A stretch of DNA of 64,000 nucleotides from CAZSLO01 sp964608025 (lineage in GTDB: Bacteria; Chloroflexota; Dehalococcoidia; Lucifugimonadales; CAJWER01). The first letter of the stretch is position 1. Every line of letters starts with the position of its first letter. A program made the translations under genes and the position numbers. Below the pieces are notes generated by a model. It ran no database searches. It had not been told where the DNA came from and saw only the letters and a list, made by a program, of their open reading frames with translations. Positions 9,390 to 17,683 of this stretch are shown here, in pieces. The DNA is taken from the NCBI GenBank assembly GCA_964608025.1, contig CAZSLO010000027.1, positions 1 through 64,000 on the forward strand, given 5' to 3'.

Positions 9390-10016
9390 ATGGCAACTGA
9401 AGATCGACCTAAAAAAGATAGACTAACACCTTCTCAAGCTAGAGCTGCGAGGAGGGCCCGCAGACAAAGAAAAAAAAGATTCACCAGGCTCGCTGCGCTC
9501 TCTGCCGTAGCATCCATAGCCATTTTGTTCATATTCTCGCTATTCGCTGGTAGCCTACCTATCACGTTAGGTAGCAAAGACGCGCCGGATGGACCAGGTG
9601 AACGAATCGCGAGCCAAGGTAAAACTCATATAAACCGCACAGAATCTCATCCTCCCTATAGTACCGTTCCAGCTACTTCGGGATGGCACTTTGATGACTA
9701 TAGTGCACCTGCGAGATGGGACATATACAGTGAAGCTCTTCCCGACGAGGTTCTAGTACATAATCTTGAGCACGGAGGCGTAGGAATACACTACGACTGC
9801 CCGGATGGATGTGACGACCTAGTAGCAAAACTTGAAGAAATAGCAAGTCAGGCTACCAAAGTGATCATGTCGCCATACCCGAATCTAGGTAGCAAGATTG
9901 CTTTAACTGCATGGACTTTCATCGACAAATTTGATGAGTTCGATGAGGAACGAATCAAGGCATTTGTTAACGCTCATGTGAGTTCTCCAAATGCACCTGA
10001 ATACCTGCTACGCTAA
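9390..10016 (+). CDS. DUF3105 family membrane-anchored protein
   Basis: A 208-residue protein with a highly basic cytoplasmic N-terminus (residues 7-33, many Arg/Lys), one membrane anchor (about 34-55) and an extracytoplasmic domain of DUF3105 type. The hallmark of that family is visible: GWHFDDY, then HNLEHGGVGIHYDCPDGC, giving several histidines and a Cys-x3-Cys pair that could bind metal or form a disulfide. Its function is not known. It is the fourth unrelated gene embedded between purine genes, 36 bases after purC and 255 bases before purS. The intergenic stretch 10017-10271 shows no other gene. Confidence 0.8.
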   Translation: MATEDRPKKDRLTPSQARAARRARRQRKKRFTRLAALSAVASIAILFIFSLFAGSLPITLGSKDAPDGPGERIASQGKTHINRTESHPPYSTVPATSGWHFDDYSAPARWDIYSEALPDEVLVHNLEHGGVGIHYDCPDGCDDLVAKLEEIASQATKVIMSPYPNLGSKIALTAWTFIDKFDEFDEERIKAFVNAHVSSPNAPEYLLR

Positions 10017-10271
10017 ATACCTGTGTTGTATGTGAAGCTTGTCACAATTCCAAAGTTATACCCATATAATCTGTACCCAATGAATTGTATCGGGCTATAA
10101 CAATTGAAGACCCTGAGCTTAGTTACTCTAATAGAATCTGCATCTGACTAACAGGCTAAAGAACATATTACTTTGTAAAATATGATCCTAGGTTACAATC
10201 AAATAGGTGGCGATTAGGAATCTCATCCATAACTAAGGAAACCTACCTCCCAAAAAATTCTAAAGGTAAAC

Positions 10272-10520
10272 ATGTACCTAGCTAAGATTTACATCACACT
10301 GAAGACGTCTGTAAATGATCCAGCTGGCCAAACCATTCAAGGTAGCCTGGTAGACCTGGGATTTAGTTCTGTAGTCACTGTTAGATCTGGGAAATACTTC
10401 GAAGTGTTACTAGACACACCTGATGAAACTGAAACACATACCGCTGTAACAACAATGTGTGACAAGTTGCTGTCAAATCCAGTGATAGAAGATTATCAAT
10501 TCGAAATAGAAACTTCTTAG
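10272..10520 (+). CDS. purS: Phosphoribosylformylglycinamidine synthase subunit PurS
   Basis: Small (82 aa) subunit of the three-part FGAM synthase (PurS-PurQ-PurL), bridging the glutaminase PurQ and the synthase PurL in the fourth step of purine synthesis. The alpha/beta ferredoxin-like PurS fold is recognisable by LAKIYITLKTSVNDPAGQ at the start and the VRSGKYFEV centre. ATG start with AAAGGT upstream. In most genomes purS is followed directly by purQ and purL. Here it ends the plus-strand block and faces hisB tail to tail, so purQ and purL must lie elsewhere. Confidence 0.92.
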   Translation: MYLAKIYITLKTSVNDPAGQTIQGSLVDLGFSSVVTVRSGKYFEVLLDTPDETETHTAVTTMCDKLLSNPVIEDYQFEIETS

Positions 10521-10528
10521 TTAACTTG

Positions 10529-11122
10529 CTAGCCTATGGAATCTTTTGTGCTGGGTATCTCTGTTTGACGCGGATCTATCGTGAGGGCTCCCCTGATTGC
10601 ACGAGCTAAGGCCTTGAATATAGCCTCGGATTTATGATGATTGCTCGCACCTGCCAACACGCTGACATGTAAATTGAATTTTCCTTCTACTGCAAGAGTT
10701 TCCATGAAATGCCGAATCAACTGCGGTGACAGATCACCCATGTCCGTATCGGTCAAATCAGCGTCAACTACGGCATAGCCCCTACCACCAAAATCCACAA
10801 CCACCAACGCGAGGGCCTCGTCGAGGGGAACATAGGAATGATTCATCCTAACAATCCCGACCCCACTACCTACGGCTTGGTTGAGGGCACGCCCAATTAC
10901 TATTGCAGTATCTTCTACAAGATGATGCCAACCAACATGCGTATCACCCTTGGCAGAAATCTGTAAATCTATAAGGCCATGACGAGAGATTTGCGCCAAC
11001 ATATGATCAAACATCCCATTACCGGTATCAATCTGGTATTGACCTGTACCGTCAATATCCAATACTACAGAGATTTGGGTTTCGCCAGTCTCACGTTTCA
11101 GTTCAGCATTCCTTTTAGTCAA
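10529..11122 (-). CDS. hisB: Imidazoleglycerol-phosphate dehydratase
   Basis: Dehydrates imidazole-glycerol phosphate to imidazole-acetol phosphate in histidine synthesis. Monofunctional 197-residue form, without the N-terminal histidinol-phosphatase of enterobacteria. Manganese-binding motifs are HHLVED at 66-71 and the distal NHHKSEA near residue 160, plus the early FDHML. The start is a TTG at 1122 bases past 10 kb (11122) with GGAAGG upstream; no in-frame ATG fits the fold. It is the last gene of the minus-strand histidine block, 54 bases after the oxidoreductase small subunit, and converges on purS with only 8 bases between the stops. Confidence 0.95.
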   Translation of the reverse strand: MTKRNAELKRETGETQISVVLDIDGTGQYQIDTGNGMFDHMLAQISRHGLIDLQISAKGDTHVGWHHLVEDTAIVIGRALNQAVGSGVGIVRMNHSYVPLDEALALVVVDFGGRGYAVVDADLTDTDMGDLSPQLIRHFMETLAVEGKFNLHVSVLAGASNHHKSEAIFKALARAIRGALTIDPRQTEIPSTKDSIG

Positions 11123-11176
11123 ACTTACACACCTTCCATAAGTTCCATGAATTTTGTTTACAATCGATAAAGATGT

Positions 11177-11650
11177 TCAGACATCTCGGTACATTTTCCC
11201 GCGCTTTTTAACATTTTCCAATAGGCTAGGATCAAAAGGTTCTAGCTCGAACCCTAAGGGTTGTGGTGGTCTAGCTTCAAGACCTAGTAAATCAATCACT
11301 TTTCGGTTTGTATAATACCCAGCATAAGTATGTTTGACCAATTCTTTAAAGAAATTAGGCTCCCGAGACTCTACATCTTTAAGCACCTCTATCTTCTGCT
11401 GGCCAACAAGATTACTAAAACAGTCTGAGTACATTTCAAAACTAGTAATGTCGACTGAGTTAAGTCCGTCTAAGAACAGCCTCCTGAGTTTGGGTGCCTT
11501 TCCTGCAGTCTCATCAATGTGTTGCGCAATTCCTAGTTCTCCAGCACCTGGGAAACCATCTCCTCTTGGAATCAACTGGTCCAGAATTTCTGTCACGAGA
11601 GACACCTGTTCTTGGGAAAGGAATATCATTGATTTTTGTTCATTATTCAT
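11177..11650 (-). CDS. Gluconate 2-dehydrogenase subunit 3-like protein
   Basis: A 157-residue helical protein resembling the small (gamma) subunit of membrane-type GMC dehydrogenases. The typical opening is seen: hydrophobic helix then TEILDQLIPRGDGFPGAGE and a conserved IAQHID. Family members usually carry a Tat signal and escort the flavoprotein to the periplasm; no twin-arginine or Sec signal is visible here, so the pair may stay cytosolic. The ATG at 11650 is preferred over a TTG seven codons upstream. It follows the GMC oxidoreductase gene by 65 bases and certainly pairs with it functionally. Confidence 0.75.
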   Translation of the reverse strand: MNNEQKSMIFLSQEQVSLVTEILDQLIPRGDGFPGAGELGIAQHIDETAGKAPKLRRLFLDGLNSVDITSFEMYSDCFSNLVGQQKIEVLKDVESREPNFFKELVKHTYAGYYTNRKVIDLLGLEARPPQPLGFELEPFDPSLLENVKKRGKMYRDV

Positions 11651-11715
11651 ATGATTGTTCCGGCCAAGCAATCTTACGAAGTAAATTCATTCAGTTCGTA
11701 AGTTACTAAGTATAG

Positions 11716-13314
11716 TTAATTGTGCTCCTTAAATTTATTCGCAGCGTATAAAGCTAGGGCCTGGATCGTCGACGTTGGGTTTACTGCCCCACCAGTCACC
11801 AATATGCTTCCATCTATCACATATAGGTTCTCCACATCATGGGTCCTACAGAATTCATCCACAACTGATGTGTGAGGATCGGTACCCATCTTGGCCGTGC
11901 CCATCAAGTGCCACCCGGCCGGCCTAAGCAAAGGATTTATAATCACATCTTTTGCACCCGATGCGCCAAGCACTTCGACTGCCTTTGTTATCCCATGATC
12001 CATCATACGTTCACTATTAGGACTGACAGTGTAAGAGATCTTCGGTGAAGGTATACCGTGTGAATCAGATAAATTTTGGTCTATCGTGACCATGTTTGTA
12101 TATTCCGGTAAATCTTCACCGATCACAGCTATAGTTATAGTATGAGCAAATCGTTCTCTTAGAACACTGTGGTGCTCTGAACCCCAAGGTATTGGACCAT
12201 GTCCACCCAGTCCACCTAGAGCGGTATTTAATGGCCCTGAGCTTCGTGCAATCTGGAAAGTATATCCCCTGGTAAAGCCACGTGAAGTATCGGTTTCATA
12301 GAATTCTTGGCTCATTATTGAGCATCCTATAGGTCCCTTATATCCGTCAAGACGCTCGTTGTAAACACCAGTGACCATAGAATATGGATGAAACATCAAA
12401 TTTTTTCCGACCAATCCGCTAGAGTTGGCAATGCCGTTAGGAAAGCGTCCAGAGGTAGAGTTGAGCAACAACCTAGGACTACCTATTCCATTACAGGCTA
12501 CAACAACGGATCGCGCCCGTTGTTTTTGAAGATCACCATTCTGATCATAATAGACAACTCCATCAGCAAGACCATCGGCATCTATCGTTATCTCTCTAAC
12601 ACGACATCCGGTCTTAAGTACTGCTCCGAGGGCAATGGCTTTAGGCCAATAGGTCACATCGGTGCTTGCCTTGGCCTTTCTGTAACATCCGATATCACAA
12701 GGCCCACAGTTATTGCATTTGGACCGTCCATCATATGCCTCCGTCAATACGGTGCTATCAGATGGCCACCAGTGCCAGCCGAGTCGGTCAAAACCACCCG
12801 CTATAGTCTCGCCTGCCTTTCCAAGGGGCACTGGGGGTGTCTGTCGTAATGATTTAGGTGGGTATCCCGGATCTCCGATCATACCAGCTACACCACTGAT
12901 ACGATCATTGGTATCAAAATAGGGCTCTAAATCACCGTAGGTCATAGGGAAATCGGATGCGACTCCATCAAGGGTCTTAACCTTGAAATCTGATGGGCGA
13001 AACCTCGGAAAGTGAGCACTCCAGTGGATCGTGCTACCCCCAACAGCATTGTGCATAAGCGGGGCAATTGGTGATTCGGTATTGTTAACAGGATAATCTT
13101 CTGGAAGGCCTCTAACATTTGGATCTGGACTCATGTAAGAAAGTCGAGACAGTTCCCAATCATCACGGCTACTAGCGTATTCCTGAGGTTTTGTCCAACT
13201 TCCCTGTTCCAAGCAAATCACGTCAAATCCCGCTTCCGCTAGGCTCCAGGTGAAAGCACCTCCGGATGCTCCGGAACCAATCACAACAACATCTACAATG
13301 TCTTTATTATCCAA
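11716..13314 (-). CDS. GMC-family FAD-dependent oxidoreductase
   Basis: A 532-residue flavoprotein of the glucose-methanol-choline family, oxidising an alcohol or sugar-type hydroxyl. The dinucleotide-binding GSGASGG is at 13-19, the family segment VGGSTIHWS near residue 94, and the C-terminal catalytic and FAD region reads HLMGTAKMG then GGAVNPTSTIQALA. A cysteine cluster of spacing C-x2-C-x2-C-x3-C lies at about residues 200-210, as in GMC dehydrogenases that carry an iron-sulfur cluster for electron transfer. With the adjacent subunit 3 it resembles gluconate 2-dehydrogenase or FAD-glucose dehydrogenase. The cytochrome subunit is absent nearby. It is embedded between hisC and hisB. The substrate is unknown. 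Confidence 0.85.
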   Translation of the reverse strand: MDNKDIVDVVVIGSGASGGAFTWSLAEAGFDVICLEQGSWTKPQEYASSRDDWELSRLSYMSPDPNVRGLPEDYPVNNTESPIAPLMHNAVGGSTIHWSAHFPRFRPSDFKVKTLDGVASDFPMTYGDLEPYFDTNDRISGVAGMIGDPGYPPKSLRQTPPVPLGKAGETIAGGFDRLGWHWWPSDSTVLTEAYDGRSKCNNCGPCDIGCYRKAKASTDVTYWPKAIALGAVLKTGCRVREITIDADGLADGVVYYDQNGDLQKQRARSVVVACNGIGSPRLLLNSTSGRFPNGIANSSGLVGKNLMFHPYSMVTGVYNERLDGYKGPIGCSIMSQEFYETDTSRGFTRGYTFQIARSSGPLNTALGGLGGHGPIPWGSEHHSVLRERFAHTITIAVIGEDLPEYTNMVTIDQNLSDSHGIPSPKISYTVSPNSERMMDHGITKAVEVLGASGAKDVIINPLLRPAGWHLMGTAKMGTDPHTSVVDEFCRTHDVENLYVIDGSILVTGGAVNPTSTIQALALYAANKFKEHN

Positions 13315-13400
13315 TTATTCACCTACGAGGATACATCCAGGTTGAAACTATATTAGGCAACTAGGCTATAGCCTGTTGTTACCTCGTTATCGTGAAATTG

Positions 13401-14510
13401 TTATTGCGGGACCAATTCTTTCATTGATGCAATCACCAGATCAGTCTCCCTTGAGTTACCGACGGTAATTCTAAAGGCATTCTTCAAACGTTCAGAACTG
13501 AAGCGCCGGACAAAAATGCCCTGGGAAGCAAGACCATCGTAGACGATTTCTGCCGTACCCGGAGAAAAGCTGCACAGGATGAAATTTCCATATGATGGCC
13601 AAGGCTTGACTCCCGGTATTTTATCTAGGAGTTGGAACATCCGGTCACGTTCATCGACAATAATCTTGACACGAGCCAACAATGATTTCGAGTCTTGAAG
13701 AGATGCTATCAGCGCAGCCTCAGCAGCTATATTGACATTATAAGGTGGTTTAATGTCAATCAAATGCAAGATCAACTTAGAACTCATCAAGCCATATCCC
13801 ACTCGCAATCCAGCAAGCCCAGCCCATTTGCTCATCGTTCGCAAAACGACCAGATTATCGAATTCCGGTACCAACGCTTCCAAGGTATGTCCTGAAAATT
13901 CAAAATATGCCTCATCCACTACTATCAACAAACCTGTATCCAGTAATTTTCTGACTTCGTATTCAGACACTATGTTGCCAGTAGGGTTATTCGGTGAACT
14001 AACGAATATGATTTTCGCGCCCGGATTACCAGCTTCATCTATCACACGATCAATATCTATATTGAATCCGTCATCGCGTGGAACTTTAACTGTCTTCGCC
14101 CCGGCAATTCTGGCACCAAATCCATACATACCAAATGTAGGATCACTGTCGATGATCGAGTCACCGGGAGAAATGAAAAGTCTAAATAGCAAGTCAATAA
14201 GTTCATCGCTTCCAGCCCCAGCTATGATATGTCTCTCATCTAGACCAGTGTAAATAGAAAGTGCTTCCCGTATACTGCGTTGTAATGGGTCTGGATATAC
14301 GTGTAAGGGCGCATTAGCGACCGCATCTACCGCGCTGGGAGAACTACCAAAAGGGTTCTCATTGCCATTCAGTTTTATTATCTGGTCTTCGGGTATACCA
14401 GCCCTTTTTGCAAGCAATTCCGGGGGATCAACCGGATCGTATGTTTCGATATCTAAAAGATGTGGTCGAACAAGTCGATCTATACTCGAATTTTGAGCTA
14501 TTTTTGTCAT
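13401..14510 (-). CDS. hisC: Histidinol-phosphate aminotransferase
   Basis: PLP-dependent class I/II aminotransferase converting imidazole-acetol phosphate to histidinol phosphate with glutamate. The 369-residue protein has the N-terminal LNGNENPFG substrate-binding loop, SSPNNPTGN, the DEAYFEF aspartate region and the PLP lysine at about residue 228 in MSKWAGLAGLRVGYG. It starts 12 bases after the hisD stop in the same direction. Aspartate or aromatic aminotransferase relatives are possible in principle, but the context between hisD and hisB makes HisC clear. Confidence 0.94.
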   Translation of the reverse strand: MTKIAQNSSIDRLVRPHLLDIETYDPVDPPELLAKRAGIPEDQIIKLNGNENPFGSSPSAVDAVANAPLHVYPDPLQRSIREALSIYTGLDERHIIAGAGSDELIDLLFRLFISPGDSIIDSDPTFGMYGFGARIAGAKTVKVPRDDGFNIDIDRVIDEAGNPGAKIIFVSSPNNPTGNIVSEYEVRKLLDTGLLIVVDEAYFEFSGHTLEALVPEFDNLVVLRTMSKWAGLAGLRVGYGLMSSKLILHLIDIKPPYNVNIAAEAALIASLQDSKSLLARVKIIVDERDRMFQLLDKIPGVKPWPSYGNFILCSFSPGTAEIVYDGLASQGIFVRRFSSERLKNAFRITVGNSRETDLVIASMKELVPQ

Positions 14511-14522
14511 GTCATATCCCCA

Positions 14523-15863
14523 TTACGAAAGGTCACGTTGTAGCTCCTCACGTATCTCAGCTGCCTCAGCATGGCCCGTAAGCCCTTCGGCCCGGCCTAT
14601 TGTAGACGCAGCACGACCCAATGCCAATGAAGAGTCATCATCTAAACCAATTATAGGACTGATCTTCAGGAAGGACCTGACATTAAGACCAGATCCAAAT
14701 CTTGCTGAACCACCAGTGGGCATCACATGGCTAGGTCCTGCTACATAGTCACCTAGAACTTCGTGGGACAGATCTCCGACAAATATGGCACCCACGTTAC
14801 GGATTTTATCCAAATACTCCCAGGGATCTTCCACCGATAAAGAAATGTGTTCGGGTCCGAATTTATTGGCCAATGAGAAAGCATCCTGGAGATTATCAAC
14901 TACTCCAACACAACCTCTTCTTTCGACGGATTTAAGAGCTATGTCCCTACGCTCCAATCGTTTCCCCCGAATTTCTATCTCCCGACAGACTTCCATCGCC
15001 AGTGACCTAGATGTCGTGATCAGAATTGGTGTAGCCATGACATCATGTTCAGCCTGTGCGAGTAAATCAGCCGCACACAAAGTAGGGTTTGCCGATTCAT
15101 CAGCCACAATAAGTGTTTCTGTAGGTCCGTAAATGCCATCGATTCCCACGTCTCCGAATAACAGTTTCTTTGCTGTAGTAACAAATATATTCCCAGGACC
15201 ACATATCATATCGACGGCTGGGACAGTATTGGTCCCGAATGCCATAGCAGCTATCGCCTGCGCTCCGCCAATCTGGAAAATCCGATCAACTCCCGACAAA
15301 TCAGCCGCGACAAGTATTGTAGGATCAGGAGATCCGGTTTCTCCTGGCGGAGTGACCAATATCACTTCATTAACTCCAGCTACCCGGGCAGGCACAATTG
15401 TCATTATGGCTGTAGAAGGAAGCGGTGCGGACCCACCAGGAACATATGCCCCTACCCGTCCAACTGGATTGGCTATCTCTCCATAACCTTGATCAGCATC
15501 AAACCAACCTTCATTAGGAAAACTTTTTTCATGGAAATTTCGAGATCTATCAGTAGCCAATTGCAAAGCTTCTACAATTTCATCTTCTATTTTGTCATAG
15601 GCATCTAATATTGTTTGCTTAGGAACTTCTAGGTCGGTTAATTGGGAACCATCAAGCAATTTTGCCAATTCTAGAATCGCGGCATCTCCCTCATCCTGAA
15701 CCTTATTCAAAACAATCCTCACAAACTCCTCCACAGTGGAAACTCGTCGCCCGATAGCTTCGGAAGAGTGTTGGAGTAGTTCTGCTGGAATATCTTGCGT
15801 TACACTTCGACGTCGATCATCGAGCACGTCAGCAATTGCCTTTTTACCATATACAATATTCAT
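14523..15863 (-). CDS. hisD: Histidinol dehydrogenase
   Basis: Zinc enzyme performing the last two NAD-dependent oxidations of histidinol to histidine. The 446-residue protein has the expected motifs: AYVPGGSAPLPSTAIM, the CGPGNIFV loop, AEHDVM (zinc and substrate region), the GPEHISL histidine pair and the C-terminal GPSHVMPTGGSARF. Slightly longer than the usual 430 residues because of an N-terminal extension. Its ATG overlaps the stop of the upstream phospholipase-like gene by 4 bases, showing translational coupling. Confidence 0.96.
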   Translation of the reverse strand: MNIVYGKKAIADVLDDRRRSVTQDIPAELLQHSSEAIGRRVSTVEEFVRIVLNKVQDEGDAAILELAKLLDGSQLTDLEVPKQTILDAYDKIEDEIVEALQLATDRSRNFHEKSFPNEGWFDADQGYGEIANPVGRVGAYVPGGSAPLPSTAIMTIVPARVAGVNEVILVTPPGETGSPDPTILVAADLSGVDRIFQIGGAQAIAAMAFGTNTVPAVDMICGPGNIFVTTAKKLLFGDVGIDGIYGPTETLIVADESANPTLCAADLLAQAEHDVMATPILITTSRSLAMEVCREIEIRGKRLERRDIALKSVERRGCVGVVDNLQDAFSLANKFGPEHISLSVEDPWEYLDKIRNVGAIFVGDLSHEVLGDYVAGPSHVMPTGGSARFGSGLNVRSFLKISPIIGLDDDSSLALGRAASTIGRAEGLTGHAEAAEIREELQRDLS

Positions 15864-16603
15864 GACAAAAATTCCTCGATTTGCCTGCCCATAATATCGA
15901 TCGATCGACCAGTAAACTCCTCTACTTCGGTATGAGATACCAATTTGAGGAGGTTATCCAAGCTATCTGGCATCAAAATAAGGAATTCCTCCGCAAATGC
16001 GTGGGCCGGATGCGATTCATCACCTTTCGAAATACGTCGAGCCATGAATCGAAGTCTATCCCAAGAAAAAGAGTGTCCCAGAAATTCTATCACCCACTTT
16101 CTCCAATCTGAGATCGCTTGATCAGATAAGAAACCTAGCCCAAGAGGGAGGGTGGCATTTTCTATTTCTGCAATGGACTGGCTCAAAGGTGCTCGTACTC
16201 GTCTATCCAATTCGAGTTGAAGAGCCCGGTCAAGTACTTGTAGACGAGCCCCTTCATTCAGAGTTTTATAGTTGCCAAAATTTGGCCTGTAAACATCAAA
16301 AATCCAGCTTTCGTCCAAAACAATGTGTGAAACATATCCAGCCATAAACGCGAGTCCAGGATCATTGTTTTCTAATCCCTTAAGGTGAGGATGGTTTGCC
16401 AACATAGTAACTACACCATCACCTATCTGGTCAAAATCAAGGGTACCAAAATGGTATTCATGGCGGGGACGTTTAGTAATCGCCCGCATATCAGGAGCTG
16501 TTGATCCAAGTAAGAAATATCCGCGATTATTATCTATCACAGATACCGATATCTGGATAGCAGCCCTACGAGCAAGATCTATATGAGCCGGCAGGTTGGG
16601 CAT
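15860..16603 (-). CDS. Zinc-dependent phospholipase C-like family protein
   Basis: A 247-residue protein resembling the prokaryotic zinc-dependent phospholipase C superfamily. Signs are an early PNLPAHIDLAR histidine, GSTAPDM (aspartate motif), HEYHFGT and an internal AGYVSHIVLDESW helix. These give the His/Asp set expected for a polynuclear zinc site. No signal peptide is visible, so secretion as a toxin-like phospholipase is unlikely and an intracellular hydrolase is more plausible. The gene lies between hisG and hisD and overlaps hisD by 4 bases, yet has no known role in histidine synthesis. A missing histidinol-phosphatase function is a possible but unproven explanation. Confidence 0.65.
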   Translation of the reverse strand: MPNLPAHIDLARRAAIQISVSVIDNNRGYFLLGSTAPDMRAITKRPRHEYHFGTLDFDQIGDGVVTMLANHPHLKGLENNDPGLAFMAGYVSHIVLDESWIFDVYRPNFGNYKTLNEGARLQVLDRALQLELDRRVRAPLSQSIAEIENATLPLGLGFLSDQAISDWRKWVIEFLGHSFSWDRLRFMARRISKGDESHPAHAFAEEFLILMPDSLDNLLKLVSHTEVEEFTGRSIDIMGRQIEEFLS

Positions 16604-16656
16604 AAATTTGGCACCTGATCAGAGACTTTGAATCCGGTCCTGTTTACCTTTCCATT

Positions 16657-17679
16657 TCAATCCGTGGATGCCTTTTCGTTGGAAAAAGACTTAAGCAGTC
16701 CAGAGGCCGTACTTGCAGACTTGAATATGTAGTCAGGCTGGGACACAGTTACAGAACTTCCACCAATTTGTCGGAAAATCTCTACGACGTCTAATAAACG
16801 TTCCTTCCCAACAATAACCGTAACTGCAAACCAATCATCCCGTTCTTTGGTATATACCTTGGAGATCGTTGGGCCTGTCAAACCAGATATATCGCTGTGT
16901 TCTAGTACTTGACGGGCAATAACATCTGGATTATCACCTTGTATATTGGCTGTAACGCTGCAAAAATCCAGTGCCTCCAAATGTCCCTCTATGCGCTCTA
17001 CCAGAGCAGTTGCAAGTCTAATAGCAGGAGTATCGGCTGACACCAAGGTACTGTTACATATAAGACAGGCTTCGGACGATATTACTGAGCCTCCATCAAT
17101 AGTTTTTAATCTGTTTTCTCTAAGAGTGACTCCAGTCTCTGATATATCGGCGATGATATCGGCATATCCCATCGCCGGGGCAGCTTCAAGTGTCCCACTC
17201 GACTCTACAAGAGAGAAGAATTTCACTCCTCTACTTAGCAAGAAAGATTCGACCAATCTGGGATACTTGGTGGCAACCCGTAAATCTTGGCCTTTTTCCC
17301 TAAATTCCATGGATATCTCAACTAAATCAGTCACAGAAGTTACATCTATCCATCCCTCTGGGACCCCTATCAAAAGTTCCGAATTTCCGAAACCAAGACT
17401 ATCAATCACAACTTTCGTCGATCCATTCTCACGTCGGGTCTCAAGAAACCGGTCACGGCCTATCACACCCATATCGGCACTACCTTCCTCAACTTTCAAA
17501 CCTATGTCAGCTGCCCTCTGAAAGTGAACAATTACTCCAGGTAGTGCAGGTACCTCAGCCGTATATCTGCGAAGATTAGGTCTACGAACTCCTAATCCAC
17601 ATGCTTGAAGAAAATCTAATGTTGGTTGATGGAGCGCTCCATCACTTGGTACAGCTAATCTTAGAATCATATTACTCAT
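16657..17679 (-). CDS. hisG: ATP phosphoribosyltransferase, long form
   Basis: First committed step of histidine synthesis: ATP + PRPP to phosphoribosyl-ATP. About 340 residues: catalytic two-domain part (LRLAVPSDGAL opening, GVIGRDRF, the PRPP-binding GTLEAAPAMGYADIIADISETG region) followed by a C-terminal ACT-like regulatory domain of about 95 residues (from about SVTANIQGDN, with TGPTISKVY and a ferredoxin-like ending). That C-terminal domain marks the long, self-sufficient, histidine-inhibited form. Several ATGs are possible near the start (17688, 17679, 17670); 17679 is chosen. The start overlaps or abuts the hisZ stop. Having both the long HisG and a HisZ partner is unusual. Confidence 0.9.
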   Translation of the reverse strand: MSNMILRLAVPSDGALHQPTLDFLQACGLGVRRPNLRRYTAEVPALPGVIVHFQRAADIGLKVEEGSADMGVIGRDRFLETRRENGSTKVVIDSLGFGNSELLIGVPEGWIDVTSVTDLVEISMEFREKGQDLRVATKYPRLVESFLLSRGVKFFSLVESSGTLEAAPAMGYADIIADISETGVTLRENRLKTIDGGSVISSEACLICNSTLVSADTPAIRLATALVERIEGHLEALDFCSVTANIQGDNPDVIARQVLEHSDISGLTGPTISKVYTKERDDWFAVTVIVGKERLLDVVEIFRQIGGSSVTVSQPDYIFKSASTASGLLKSFSNEKASTD

Positions 17680-17683
17680 TGTT

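Noticed and set aside
11171..11186. Six-base hairpin at the end of the gluconate dehydrogenase small-subunit gene
   Set aside because: Short stem, A-rich surroundings and no T-run; listed as chance.
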